NCBI GenBank assembly: GCA_035771165.1
Contig: JAWNZC010000023.1
Span: forward strand, 3,458,001 to 3,522,000
From: Paragorgia papillata
Lineage: Eukaryota > Cnidaria > Anthozoa > Scleralcyonacea > Coralliidae
DNA length: 64,000 nt
Direction: 5' to 3'
The stretch's first letter is position 1, and each line of letters begins with the position of its first letter. Both the position numbers and the translations under genes were made by a program. The notes below the pieces were generated by a model. That model saw nothing but the letters and a program-made list of their open reading frames with translations, ran no database searches and was not told the DNA's origin. Below, piece by piece: positions 9,987 to 22,032 of the stretch.

Positions 9987-11333
9987 ACTGCATGCCTAAT
10001 AATTGTCTAAAATCTCGAAACGATCAGCGTTATATTGAATAGCAAACGGCGGCCGCATGGTTTAGACAAACAACCGTTAAACGACCACCCAATTGAACTT
10101 TGAACATTGGTAATTACCAATGATGACTACTTTGGAGTGGTTTCTCGACACACGCACCTTTGCGTATTGTGTTTACCGCAATAAGGAAATCTTTTAACAG
10201 ATTCTTGACATTAATGTGTTTCACATGTTGGGCTAAAACTAGCTGAAACATGATTTTCTATAGACATTTCTCTTCTATAAGTTTACACCATAAAAAAACT
10301 AAAGTATTGACGAAAATATGAGGACACAATTCCTATAAAAAAGATTTAACGTTCCTGACAGCTTTAGCTTACAGTTTGCACAATATATGACGATTAATTG
10401 GCTTTTGTTACAACCTTTTTCGATGTAGTTCAAGCTTTGTTGGTAGTTGTAAACTAGTGTACATTCATCGGTCATTGATTCTTTGAAGTGACTCATTATT
10501 ATTTATTTTGAACATCTATTTTTATAGTGAAGCGCGTCCTAATATTTGCAATGGTTTGTGATAGAATCGCGAGCTAATCGATAACAATATAAAAAATTTG
10601 TCGCAAACAAACACAGCCAGTTAATTTCTTATCAGGCTTACCGCAAGCTGTTTGTGATTACAACGACACCTCTTTTTTAGGCGGACACCTAGCCTGGTTT
10701 TCATAAGATTCGTTCCGACCGCTACAATCATATCAGGGCGATATTCTGTTTTCCCGACTATAGATAATCATACAATCGTTCTTGTCACCCGTCGCTCAAA
10801 CTGGGTAACGGCCAGCTCCGAATGCACTATTTTTAAGTTAATTATATGCACGACATGTCTTGTATAGGAGGTTGACGGTTGCTTGTGATCGACTGGATGA
10901 AGATTTTCAATATTAATCTCTCGATGGTCACAGATGGCCCGATATGTGCTGTCCGGACAACTGTGGTTGTCCGACACGCCTGGATTGTTTGCGATGTCGC
11001 AGTATAATGTTTTCATAAATGCATCAATCGCTCGAGGTCTCCTTAGAGGGATGTGGGCGATATTGGGGTGATCTTGGGGAAACGTGTCATAGGTTGCGGG
11101 TATATAGTATTATTAAGGACACCTCAGTCCGGAGATTGGATGTATATATAGCTTTTTGTACGAGCAGATCGCTGGTCACGTTGCGAGTATTGATGTACTT
11201 GCTTTAGGTTTTTCCTTTCTGAAGTGGTGAGGTCTTTAGCATTGGTTAATGCCAGACGATTTCATTCACGTTTAGAGGGAATGTTAGCCTTAAGACAACT
11301 ACCTTTTACAACAGGGCTCATTAATTACCTTTT
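9987..11333. other. no recognised gene
   Basis: Only short frames occur on either strand. A GCCAGACGATTTCATTC word near 11250 recurs near 21357 and 63551, so it marks a dispersed repeat. Confidence 0.4.
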
Positions 11334-11574
11334 CACTTTGCTCTTCTGAACTGCTGAGATTTTAGTAATGAAATACCGACGTTTCGAGCGGAGCCCTTCG
11401 ATAGAGTAATTAGTAATTACAATCCAACAAACCATCACCTTTTACTTTGATGATCGAAGGGCTCCGCTCGAAACGTCTGTATTTCGTACTAAAAATACAG
11501 TAGTTTACCACCATTTCCGCACTTTGCTCTATCCATTCCAAAACACTGCCTACGCAGCACTCTACTTTTTTAAC
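11334..11574. mobile_element. inverted-repeat element with two opposed hammerhead-like cores
   Basis: The element is roughly palindromic. A minus-strand copy (11377-11412) and a plus-strand copy (11449-11485) both read TCGAAGGGCTCCGCTCGAAA followed by CGTC. The GAAAC-GTC half and the central stem are intact, but the CUGANGA half is mutated (ATCGA) in both. The right end, CACTGCCTACGCAGCACTCT, matches the family at 8.5 and 23.8 kb. Confidence 0.55.
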
Positions 11575-12475
11575 ATTTCAGAATGTCGGTCAGTATATAG
11601 TTTGCCAATATGGACCCGCGGTAAAACAGGCTGAATGAAACAACAAACTCTCACATACATTTTGTTGCAGTCAAATTGGTTATATTGAAAAGATTTTTTA
11701 TTTGAATTGTGTCGTCAACTGGTTGCCGAAGCTTTGTGGTTGTACTCCAGAGTTGGGTAACTCGCGTTTACTTGAAAAGGGTTCATTATATACTAATTGA
11801 TTAGGCTATTTTTTTCTCAAATTGATATCCTTGGAATCAATGGTCCGAAACCGGAATTCCCTGTTTCTTGACCAGTTTCGGTACCAAGTTAATGTATATT
11901 TTTTTACGTTTATGCTAGATCATAGCAGTAAAGTACATTTCGGTTAATCACTTTAATTCCCACGGTGTAGACTCTCGAGATACAACTAGATCTGCGTGCC
12001 GCGTGCACTGTACAACCGGCCAAGTGAAATCCAACCCTTAAAGCCAATTCCGATAAAACGTCATCTGGCCGGAGTCTGAAGCCACAACATGAATACTATA
12101 TCAGGAAAAAACACTCATTCCCCTGACATAATCTACACCCCAAGATCATATGCGCTACATGCCTGGAGTGCGTTCTGAATCTTCGTGGGGAAATGAGAAA
12201 ATGAGAAATTGACTGGGTTGTCTTGTGTTAAACGCGTAAGCAGTTTAACTGGTGCGAGTTGAATAGATATCTAAGTGGTGCGCACCACAGGTCCGAGATC
12301 ATCTGTTTAAATCATGTTAAGCGATCTGTCAACAGCTTCCAAAGCCTGCCCCGGATAAGCTACCCGATCGATGGCCTCAAACGCGTTTACGACCTGGTGA
12401 ACTTCATCCGATGACATGTAATTAAAACTGTTAAGATGAGTGGTATTTTGGTTAAACCTGCTCGACCGCGGAGGC
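11575..12475. other. upstream region of the Dickkopf-like gene
   Basis: No open frame or repeat was recognised with confidence. The part next to 12476 should contain the promoter-proximal region of the gene that follows. Confidence 0.4.
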
Positions 12476-12482
12476 TATAAAT
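12476..12482 (+). promoter_or_regulatory. TATA box of the Dickkopf-like gene
   Basis: TATAAAT within a GC-richer context (GGAGGC before it) lies 73 bases before the ATG at 12555. Transcription would be expected to start near 12505-12510, leaving a 5' UTR of about 50 bases. The ATG has A at -3 (AAAGATG), a favourable context. This is inferred from spacing and sequence only. Confidence 0.55.
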
Positions 12483-12554
12483 TGAAAACACCGAGCACGT
12501 ATTCAAAGCAGTTGGTCTTGACGAGCTTAGCGGTCTTCCCGAACGAACACAAAG

Positions 12555-12668
12555 ATGTCCACGGTTTTGACACTCGTTGTAGTGGCACTGTGCTTCATGG
12601 ACGTCGCTTCGACCTCCGTGGATCAACGATCTTCCAAGACACAGAGGATTTCAAAGCGAAGGACCAAG
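12555..12668 (+). CDS. Dickkopf-like secreted protein, exon 1 (signal peptide)
   Basis: The exon codes for 38 residues. After MST comes a hydrophobic core (VLTLVVVALCFM), then DVAS-TS, a plausible signal-peptidase site, and a basic stretch ending RISKRRTK. The donor is AAG|GTTTGT at 12668/12669; it is weaker than consensus but leaves phase 0. The acceptor at 27461/27462 is also phase 0. The second exon has no Met codon before its first cysteine repeat and needs an upstream start and secretion signal, which this exon provides. The 14.8-kb intron is long, so an additional small exon between them cannot be excluded. Confidence 0.7.
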
Positions 12669-12689
12669 GTTTGTGCGAAGTGTATACTT

Positions 12690-14134
12690 AATCCTGCTGT
12701 GTTGCATGTACACTAGACAAGTTGATCGGGTAGGATAGGCTAGGATAAGATATATGTATTTACATTGTTAATACACTTCCAAAGATAGTGCCACTTGTTA
12801 TGTTTAGTTTTCAAATATTGCCCGTTGTGGTTTTGTTTTGCATTTTCGGCAGTATTATATAACGAAGCGTGTGTTTGAGTATGTTTAGCGATAAAAAAAC
12901 CGCCCTCACTCTCACGAGACAAGGAGCGCGGCCGGGTTAACCATCTCTGTGTTTGCGCGTATTTCACTCCTCCTCGTTCAGTACGCGCACACTTGTAGAA
13001 AATATAAGGTTGAGAGGCAGATACTGGGCGCTGATTAGACAACAGAACGTGAAACTATACATTCAAGTGGGTGTTGACGCCTTTGATAAGAAAAGATTTT
13101 TTCAGTGTTTCAAACATAGCAACTCAAACGTACTGGAAAGCAAACGGAAGTGTTTACGAAAGATAATTCGCTAAATTTTATAGGCCTTTTAAATTTTTTT
13201 TTCGTTTTAACGAAATCACGAGTGCGCCGCGCTCGTTGCTTATACTTATTTGTAACGCAGGTTCGCGGTTTGTAGATTTAGGTACATAAGTTAACGCGGA
13301 ATATGCCTGTATCTTTAAAGTGCCTGTGAAATAACTGTAATGAACGGCGTACCGTTAAAGCTCAGATAGTGCGTCAGGAATGACGGCTAGCTTTTATCTT
13401 CCCCTACATATAGTCTATTATATAGTCAAACAGCGCACCTGTCCTAAAATCTATGTTCGTCCGGGAACGTAAGTGATTACATATGATGATTCCAGTGTTG
13501 TTGATAACATGAAAAACTACGCAGACAAATTTCGTTAGAACTACGAGGTGGCATATTTAATAACAAGACGTTATCAAATTGCTCGATAAATAGCCACTTC
13601 ACAATAAATCACTTCTCTGGCCATATGCTATAACTCATTGCTGTCGTAATGTTCCTTCCCGAGTATCCCGGCGTTCTTTGCCGGGATACAGCGCCGATGG
13701 CGATCTTCCCAAACTCTTGAAAGGTTTCCTCCTCGCTTTGCGTCGGCTTATACAATACAACTCCAAGTGCAATAAGAACAAGCACACGAAGAATGGAAAG
13801 CTTCGGGTTTTTTTGTGCGTGTGATAATTTCGTCTCGATCAGTTCACAGTTCCTTTATACTCCTACAACCCAACACGGCAACATTACTAGCGCTTGTTTC
13901 ACAAATGTGAACCGACGGTATAGTGTTTAGATAATATTTTCCGTGTCATCCATCGAGTTATAGAAACACGAGTGGAAGCCTGGGAGAACGAGAAATGACG
14001 GTGTAAACAGGAGCAGGAAGGGGGAGTGTTGTTTCCACAGATATTTCGAGTTCTTCGGGCCAAACTTTCACAACTGTTTCTATAACTCAATGGGAAGTAT
14101 GAAATTGTTTTCTATTGAATAGAATGACAAATAT
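12690..14134. other. intron 1, first part, no repeat recognised
   Basis: This part of intron 1 contains no recognisable gene or well-bounded repeat. A short GC-rich hairpin (ATCCCGGCG...CGCCGGGAT type) lies near 13665-13690. Confidence 0.4.
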
Positions 14135-14350
14135 TTAAAAAAGTGGAGTGCTGCGTAAAGAGTGTTTAGAATAGATCAAAAGTGAAAAGGTGGTAATTTG
14201 CCGAGATTAGTTTGGATAAAAGATACTGATGTTTCGAGCATAGCCCCTCATCTGTAAATTCACATTTTACTCTGATGAAGGGCTCCTCTCGAAACAGTCA
14301 AAGTAGTTCTTTCAGTATCAAAACGTAAATTCTCCGAACTCGCAGTAGAC
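14135..14350. mobile_element. inverted-repeat element with paired hammerhead-like cores
   Basis: It starts AAAAAAGTGGAGTGCTGCGT, like the family at 8.4 kb. A minus-strand core (14228-14265) reads CAGATGA...CGAAACATC and a plus-strand core reads CTGATGA (14272-14278)...CGAAAC (14290-14295) AGTC. The plus core has all consensus bases, but its stem I strands pair poorly. The two cores face each other across about 10 bases. Confidence 0.55.
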
Positions 14351-16183
14351 GAACACGTCAGCACGACTATATAGGTTAACCATTGAGTTAGAGAAACACG
14401 GCTTTTAACCAATCATCGTCCACGACCGCGTTTCCCAAATGTTATTTCAAAAAGATGTGTACGTCATATATTATAAATGACACATATAAATGACGGTAAT
14501 TAGTAATCAGTATACTACAACAAACACGAAATTTGACAAGGAAAATGAGAATTTCCCTCGTTTATAACTAGAAAACTACTGAAATAGCCCTTACCTGACG
14601 TTACAACGACAGTTGGCAAACGCCCCATACTATAGGATAGTTGATCACGACTAACAATGGCCAATAGGTGTGATGGCAGCAAACTTAAGTGGGTATCAGG
14701 TCATATACGCTTTGCCGGATGTGTTCTTTCTGGCTATCCAAGGGCAAGGGCAGCACTCACAATGACGTTGGCAGCGAAGTGTATATCCAAACTATCCAAA
14801 ATATGAAAGTAAAGATGAAAATATTACAATAGTGCTACGTAAATGATCAGATTCGTGGAATGATGCATATTCCATACAGCCGAGTTGGGTCTGTAATGTA
14901 TAGCAGTGTTGTAGGACTCGAGTCCGTACTCGAGGGTATATGGTCTCGGACTCGGCTGAATAAGACTTTTGAACTTGGGCCCGGAGTCTCGCCGACTGGG
15001 GTGGTCAGGATTCGGAGGGTTCATAACGAGTCCAGGCCATGACTTGACTGCCGCCAAGTCCGACGAAACTTTGCCTTCAATTTCAGTTTTGTTATCTTAC
15101 TTCTTACTTAATAGTTAGTATCCTTTTCACTTCCACGACTACATTTGCCAGTCAACAATTGTTGTTCAACAATATTGTCCAACCATGTAATTATTGTTCA
15201 GAAATAGTTATAATACACTTTTAAGTCTTAAAAGACTCAGACTTCGACTCGTGGAATGGCAAGGACTCGGAATGGCAAGGACTCGGACTCGAAAGGAGTG
15301 GACTCGGAATAATGTACTGGGGGACTTGAACTTAGACTTGGATGGGGTAGACTTGATTACAACACTGATTAGAACATCTTAAAGGTAGTGAAATGCCGAA
15401 ATTTTATAGTAACGTTTCACGTTCTTTATAAGAGTAAATCTTTTAATTTACTTTAGTGAAGAGATTTGGTTGGAAAAGTCAGAGTGCTTCGTTCTCAAAA
15501 TTGCGGTAGTTTATTAGCTTTATTTTTAAAGTTGATGTTAATTAAATCCGTGAGGTGCTTAAGGATGGCTCCCACTTCGTGAAATGGGTTATGATTAGGC
15601 TTACAGTGTATTGGCTGGGATTAGCGATATCTAAATCCGAAAATACCAACTTCAAATGTGACCGAGACAAGGCCGTGACGTATTCTGCGTCCGGTATACA
15701 TGAAGTAGGACCTAATAGCCTGAAAAGTACCACGGATGTTATGCGAACCAGCGTATGGTATATGTTACCGTAAAGGAATCTGTACATGCTGTTGGAAATG
15801 ATGGCATAATTATAGGAACGAACAGTCAGATCCCCCCACGCGCGCGACAGCCAATAGGAGTGAGGATGTGATTGACATGTTATGCATGTGCTTTTGAGAT
15901 GTATTCGAGACGAGACCATAGTTTTCGAGTCGAGATTTTGAGATGTGTGCGAGACGAGACAGCGAAGCGATTATGTAAATAAATATTGTTCAAATTTTCG
16001 AGTGTATATCAGCGACTTTTCTCAGATGCGTACTTTGGAGGCGAGTAATTTGCGAAAATGCAAGATAGCGTGCCAGATCCGCTCCAAACGTCCAAGTTTT
16101 AATATTAATTAGCTGTCCCGATGACATTCTCAAACTCATAAATAACTCATAAGCACGACCGTCATTGGTCTTGATTTACAGGA
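14351..16183. other. intron 1, GGACTCG-rich patches, otherwise unrecognised
   Basis: Between about 14910-15050 and 15230-15330 the word GGACTCG and relatives recur in a loose tandem arrangement. Around 15380-15530 there is a diverged relative of the GCCGAAA-containing short elements. Open frames of up to 125 codons at 15542-15919 are on both strands and match nothing I recognise. Confidence 0.4.
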
Positions 16184-16191
16184 AGAAGTTA

Positions 16192-16700
16192 CAGTGGCGT
16201 AACTTTGGGATAGGGTGAACCTGGCCCAAACTGAAAGGGCACCCCGGCGACCTAGGTCGCGAAGCCCCCGAATTGAAATTCACATGCCCCAGAAGTGTAT
16301 TTTCGCCGCGATTTCCGGCGTGGAATTTTCAAAAAAAAATTAATCGGTATAACAAAGGGGAAATTCGTCATTACATATATCAAATGTTTGTTGGATTATA
16401 AGAATATTTATCAACCCGTTGATACTGGCAGGTGAAGCCGTCTTTAAATCAAGCCGTCTGACATCCATTTTCGTACCTTTATTAACTTGTTGCAACGTTC
16501 TGTATTTTTTATGAAACTGTTTGAAACTTCATAGCAATATTTAAATGATGGAAAGCTATATCCAGTTTAACGACGACTGACGATTTCCCAATAAATACGT
16601 GAAAATGACGGAATGACGGAATCCCCATAAAGGACATCCGACATCCTGGCTCAGGGGCCCCCCAGTGAAAGGGGCAGCGCCAATAGGAGTTACGCCACTG
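16192..16700. mobile_element. non-autonomous hAT-type element, 509 bp
   Basis: The ends CAGTGGCGTAACT and AGTTACGCCACTG are inverted repeats. The flanks show a perfect 8-bp target duplication, AGAAGTTA, at 16184-16191 and 16701-16708. An 8-bp duplication with CAG...CTG ends is typical of hAT elements. There is no transposase. Confidence 0.85.
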
Positions 16701-16708
16701 AGAAGTTA

Positions 16709-17512
16709 GCGAACTGAGGTAGGTTGGCAGAACTAATCGTAGCCCACGAACTGAGCGGAATTGAAAGACGAAGTATAAACCAGAGTTGGACTGGCTTCAT
16801 ATTAGGGGCGGTGCCACCAGGGAGAAGGGCGCAGTTAAAAAAATAAATTAATAAATAATGACATTGGCCTACTAAGGTGCATCACAGACAAATTTTCCCA
16901 CAAGCCTCTGTAAATAGAAAGATTTCAAAATTGGTGATTGTTGTTGTCATTGTTCTCCCATGTATGATTAACTCACAGAAACTTTATATAAGAACGACAC
17001 GAAAGTGGCCTACAGGCTTACCATTTGCCGGAATAAAATATATCTTACGGAACAGCAACTCTCTTGTCTACCCCTCGTTATCATACACAACATGAATGTA
17101 AGAAAGCAGAATATTATTCAGTGACAAACTACATGCAATGTGCAGCCATATTATTTTATATCTCAGTTTAGCAAATATAGTTCATGGGGCGCAGTTGAGG
17201 TATTCTAAAGGGGGCGCATGTGCCATTGGCACGATGGTATAAACATGATTGTTTACCGCAACATCCCAAGCACTCACGATTGGAAAACATAACCAGTTCG
17301 AGCGTTTGTGAAAGTACTACTTTTAAACTGAGATAAACGAAAAATAGCATTCTATACATACTATATATATATTTATATATATTTACGAGCGTAAAAGTTT
17401 CAGAATCTATGATAAAACGTAGGAGAGGCGTATATACTTCAATGACCTCGCCGTTGTCGGACTATTTCTAATTATAAGTAATATTGGGCATTTCACTCGA
17501 TTACATAGCATG
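16709..17512. other. intron 1, no recognised feature
   Basis: Short frames only; an AT patch lies at 17361-17385. Confidence 0.4.
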
Positions 17513-17661
17513 TTCTAAGGATTTTGGGTGAAGGAAAATTCGAGTGTAGAATATATACATTTTAAGACCAAACCGGGACCAGTTGCGAAAAATGCAACTA
17601 CACTGGCCTTATAATGTATATATTCTACACTCGAATTTTCCTTCACCCAAAATCCTTAGAA
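17513..17661. repeat. 149-bp foldback element
   Basis: Both arms are about 55 bases and near-identical in inverted orientation (TTCTAAGGATTTTGGGTGAA and its complement), separated by a spacer of about 45 bases. RNA or single-stranded DNA of this stretch would form a long hairpin. This is typical of a MITE. Confidence 0.8.
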
Positions 17662-17939
17662 TATTTCTAATTAGATATATACCGGCTGCTTCGCTCAGCC
17701 GAATAGAAAATATTTCATATCTAAGTGAGTACAACAAGACAAGTTGGAGGTGACCGCCCAGCAATGTCAGCAGGTCAAAATGTTTATTACAGAATACGTG
17801 GTAGTTACAGTTTTAATAGTCATTCTGGAAGGTGTCAAGCACCTCAAAGTCGGTTAATCACTCGGCTATCACCGTGTCACGCTTCGTTTTTCAACTCACT
17901 TTCGGTGTTTATATATATATTTTATATATATTTTTTATT

Positions 17940-18090
17940 AATAATTCACGAGAAGCCGGGAAGGAGTGTTTGATCCGATATCAAATACAGAGAAGATTGT
18001 TGCATGAAAAACCAAGGCGAAGCCGAGGGTTTTTAACCAACTTCGAGGTTTTTGATATCAGATCAAACACAACTTTCAATCGTTTGATAT
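17940..18090. repeat. foldback repeat of the GAGAAGC family
   Basis: CACGAGAAGCC, then a GATATCAAA segment, are mirrored by TTTGATATCAGATCAAACAC. The stretch is related to the better-preserved copy at 18413-18514. Words such as CTCATGAATTATTAATGAG recur nearby and at 33030. Confidence 0.5.
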
Positions 18091-18412
18091 AGTTTCTCAA
18101 ATGAATCAGTATTTTAGGACAATTTGAGATAAATCCAAACTCAGTCCCGGTACTGATTTTCTGTTTTTATCTTATGAATTATTAATGAGGTCGAGAACCA
18201 GGATTTCCAAATATTGAGACGTTTGTTGCATATATACAACCTCAAACAAGTTGGTATTTTAATTAAACTTATGCAATTTCTTCCTGCTCACCGACATGGC
18301 ACCGGTTTCGTTTGTGTTTTCCTCATGAATCATTGATGATTTCAGATATTATGGTAAAAGTCTAAATAAGATTAGAATGTCTTCTCGTTGTCCTGTGTTT
18401 GATGGAATATAT

Positions 18413-18514
18413 CATACACGAGAAGCCGTTTATTATCTGATTTGAAAACACCGAGTTTTTTAACTCACTTCGAGGTGTTTTGAAATCAGATAATAAACAG
18501 CTTTCGAGTGTATG
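18413..18514. repeat. foldback repeat, GAGAAGC family
   Basis: CATACACGAGAAGCCGTTTA and its near-complement at the right end enclose a smaller inner inverted repeat (AAAACACCGAG/CTTCGAGGTGTTTT). Its length of about 100 bases and lack of coding capacity fit a MITE. Confidence 0.6.
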
Positions 18515-19450
18515 CAGTATGCAGGTATAGCTTCTCAAACAAATCAGTATTTAAAGATAAATTTGAGGTAAAACTTGTCTTAATTTATGGGCGTTTATTG
18601 CCACATTTCACAACAACGTCTCGGTAACTGATTTCCATGTTTTCCTCATGAATTATTAATGAGTTTGAGAAATATTACATAAAATTGCCTTTGCGATCAA
18701 GTATTGTCTACTTTTTAAACATTCGCGTATAAACGAAGATTGAAGGTTCACTTTCTAGTCCTAGAGCTCGATTGTTTTTGACCATACAACGTTTGTTTAA
18801 AAATTGTTGAGCGTTAACTCGCGTTGTCAATACTCCCCAACATCTTTCCCTGAAAATAGTTATACAATAATGTCGGGAATTTCATATAGTGTATTTTGTT
18901 AGGTAATTAGTCGTAACATGCACTTGACCATATCAGTTTATCAGACATTAATTAATTACGCCCTTAGGTCATCGTACCTCGTGACGGTCGTTGATAGATC
19001 ACCGTACCTTGTTGAAAACATACGGTTCAAGCACGACATTCGAAGTTGATTAGTGTCTCACACAGTCATAGTCGATATGCAATTAGACCAGCTATTATCT
19101 TAAAAGCTACACAGTTCCCTTTAGCATATACGCGTTTGACTACAGGCCAATTTCCTTTATCCGGCGTCCCTTTGCATTTTGTCTGTGTTCGCGAAATGAA
19201 AAAAGCTCAAGTGTCATCGAGATTAAGTCGCATCCGTTTCAACGAAATAATCGTTTTAAGTCGTGTTCACCTAAGTTGATGGGGTGTTTGTGCCCGCCTT
19301 TGTGATGTTTTTGTCTTCTTTCAGTACACACGAAGTTCTGGTAATTTGTTTGGTCATGTCTTCGCGTAAGCGGAATTGAGTGTACTCTCTACACAGCTTT
19401 TTACTCTAGATATAATAGTTAAGAGTGGGTACGTGTACGTGCGATACATG
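18515..19450. other. intron 1, no recognised feature
   Basis: No gene or bounded repeat could be supported. Confidence 0.4.
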
Positions 19451-19506
19451 TGCGAGATTGGTGTAACGTAAGACGTTTCATAAATAGACGTTCGTCAAGG
19501 AGAACA

Positions 19507-19870
19507 CGGGTGGCGTGTGCTGTTAGGGCGCTGCCTCTCACCAATAGTTAAGCCCGGTCGGACGGGGTTAGTACTTGGATGGGTGACCGTTTGGGAATAG
19601 CCCCGTTCTCCGCCAGCTTGGGACTTATGTGAGTAGAGTTTAGTTGGTCTCTCCTGTGCTTCGAGGGTTTTTCGCCGGGTTCTCCGGTTTTCCTCCCTCC
19701 GTAAAATCAACACCTAGGTCTTAGTTGTCTATATATAGGAGTTTGGTGTCAATTGGGACGAAAGTTCTGTTCCTCTCTCCTGCCACACGTTAAGTGGCAA
19801 ATTTAATAAATTCAAATAATAAATTCAAAAAATTCAAATTCAAATTCAAATATTCAAAAAAAAAAAACTT
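19507..19870 (+). mobile_element. 5S rRNA-derived SINE
   Basis: Positions 19547-19606 resemble the 3' half of eukaryotic 5S rRNA, including the box A-like GTTAAGCCCGG and the box C region TTAGTACTTGGATGGGTGAC. An unrelated body follows with TTCGAGGG and GTTCTCCGGTTTTCCTCC, then a tail of ATTCAA repeats and poly(A). A 5S-like head with internal promoter, a body and a simple tail is the structure of SINE3-type elements. The 5' half of 5S is not recognisable, so this is not a 5S gene. Confidence 0.8.
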
Positions 19871-19935
19871 CTGATGCTCAGAAACATTTTCTGAGTATTT
19901 GAGCTCGACGAATGTCTACCAAACGCCTGTTATAG
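19871..19935. repeat. right end of a MITE interrupted by the SINE
   Basis: The block with TTCTGAGTATTTGAGCTCGA and TGTCTACCAAACG matches the right end of the element at 22033-22495. The matching left part (GTAAGACGTTT..GACGTTCGTCAAGG) lies at about 19466-19500, before the SINE. This suggests that the SINE sits in an older copy of that element. Confidence 0.5.
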
Positions 19936-21423
19936 ATTAGTTGTCACTTACTACTCGGTAACATTTGAAAGAGATTTGCTGATTTTTTACACATATAGTA
20001 AAAGGATTAGGAAATATGTGCCTTGCCCCTAACGCCTACAGATAGACGACTATATTTATACAGGTTAGCTCATTGATTCAGCTATAATAGGAAAGAAGTT
20101 CGACGTCAACAGCCGTTTGCTCATTTTTCCAGTATTCCTTCTTCTACTTTCCAAGTGACGCAATAAGTCTATCGAGTAATCGAGTCACTGCCACTGTGGC
20201 ACTGAGAGAAAGTTAGCATAAACTGAAAACTAGGTACTTCTACAAAATTTCGTGGGCGTAAACTCGGTTGCATTTCTGGAGTCAGTTGGTCGTTGTAAAC
20301 AACTTTCTTATCGAAGATCAAATTTCCCTTAATTAATTGAGCGGTGTGATTCTGTGTATCCTAAACCCCTCTAGATTATTACTTTCACTACATTTTCAAT
20401 GTACTTCTGGTATAACAATTTGGTAAAAACCGTAGCAATGGATCACGAATGGCGAAACGAAACATTTTGAACCGAGGAATCATGTGTCTATACTTTACTT
20501 TTTATCTGAGCTAAGACTAAAGAGTGCAACGTGCAACAGTTTGTTCCCTATATAGGACTTTAATCGGTTAACCCTTTACGAGGCAGTGCGTTTAACAAGT
20601 AAAACCGTCCAACGTTAGGGTGAAACCTCTGGTAGCGAAGACTTTAAGGTAAAACTATACTTTATACTTTGTATATATATATATATATATATATATATAA
20701 CTCGAGACAAAAATGTCTATAATTGCCTGCGAAAGAGTTTCTCCAGAGATCTTCGTATGACGAGTAAAATTGCATGCCAGTAGCGTTAGATAAAGTAGAC
20801 TATATATATACAGTAAGTCGTGACAAAAATGTCTGAATTAAATGCGAAAGGGTTGAAGGATCATCGGAGATGAGGTCTCTACCCTCCACTTGATGAGAAA
20901 AATCGCCAGGCGTTATTAGACAGTGTAAATTGTAAAATAGTCAGGCGTTGAACAGGGTAAAATAACGAGTGTTTTATAAAACGCGAACTGCGAGTTTATT
21001 GAACGTTTCGAACCATTTCCTAAGTTGATTGACGTGAAAATTTGAAAGATTTACCTTGTGTGAACCGTAAAATCCAGCAAGAAATTTATCGAAAACGGCA
21101 AGTGTCTCTCTACTCTCTACTATTAAGACATACAAAGACAACGACATGGTACTAATCTCCTTTGAGTTTTCCTCATGAAATATTAACGAGTTTTTGAAGT
21201 GCATGTTGACAAAGCACTTTTGTCATTTCCGTCTCGTAGTCTTTATAACTGTGAATGGGTTTAATGCTGAGTCTTGCAAATGCAGAATTAGATATACCGA
21301 AATTCCTGATTCTTGCTCAAAAGTAAAATGACTTAAATCCAGTTTACTCTGGCTAACACCAGACGACGACTTTGTTCGTTTAATACATGGGGAATATGGG
21401 GAAAGCGTTACAGAAATCAGTAC
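19936..21423. other. intron 1, mostly unrecognised
   Basis: A TA microsatellite lies at about 20671-20699. GACAAAAATGTCT-containing segments at 20705 and 20822 look like an old short duplication. No gene was recognised. Confidence 0.4.
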
Positions 21424-21585
21424 AGGTTAGTTTCCACTCAGGAAACTTTCCCCCAGGACCGAAACGGACAGGAAAGTTTCCTTTGTCTTGTGAGCTCTCA
21501 GTCGGAACTAATGACTTTAACACAAAGGAAACTTTCCTGTCCGTTCCTGTCCTACGGAAGATTTTCCTGAGTGGAGACTAGCCTT
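21424..21585. mobile_element. 162-bp MITE with AGTTTCCACTCAGGAAA ends
   Basis: The left end AGGTTAGTTTCCACTCAGGA and right end TCCTGAGTGGAGACTAGCCT are inverted repeats, and inner inverted segments with AGGAAACTTTCC add further hairpin potential. There is no coding capacity. Confidence 0.7.
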
Positions 21586-21839
21586 AACACGGTTATACGA
21601 ATATATATATATATATATATATATGGGATTTAGAACGCGAACGGTCGCAAAACCAAAACCTATACTAGAATCTACTAAAAACTCTTTGTTGTGAAAGCGA
21701 GTTTGGCGAGAAACTGCAGCAGATATAGTTGCTCCAAATATATATTGTTTTAAACCGGGTATATAATCCGCTCAGCTCTATAGTTGGCTCCGCCATGCAG
21801 GAGGTTGTTTGCACCTCAGTTTGTGCGTGTGCATGTTTG

Positions 21840-21977
21840 TTTGCCTGCCTGTCTGTTTGTTTTTCTTTGCATGTTTGTTTGTCCGTTTGTTTGTCCGTTT
21901 GTTTGTTTGTTTGTTTGTTTGTTTGTTTGTTTGTTTGTTTGTTTGTTTGTTTGTTTGTTTGTTTGTTTGTTTGTTTC
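21840..21977. repeat. GTTT tetranucleotide microsatellite
   Basis: Interrupted GTTT/GCCT copies pass into a long uninterrupted GTTT run. Open frames in five phases and both strands come from the repeat and are not genes. Confidence 0.95.
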
Positions 21978-22032
21978 ACTATACATGTGTAGTGCACGGC
22001 GTGGTACGCATTTGCGAGCTTGGTGTAACGTA

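Noticed and set aside
15542..15919. 125-codon minus-strand frame in intron 1
   Set aside because: An overlapping plus-strand frame is equally open, there is no known domain, and composition is not protein-like enough to call a gene.
19547..19606. Functional 5S rRNA gene
   Set aside because: Only the 3' half resembles 5S, followed by a SINE body and tail.
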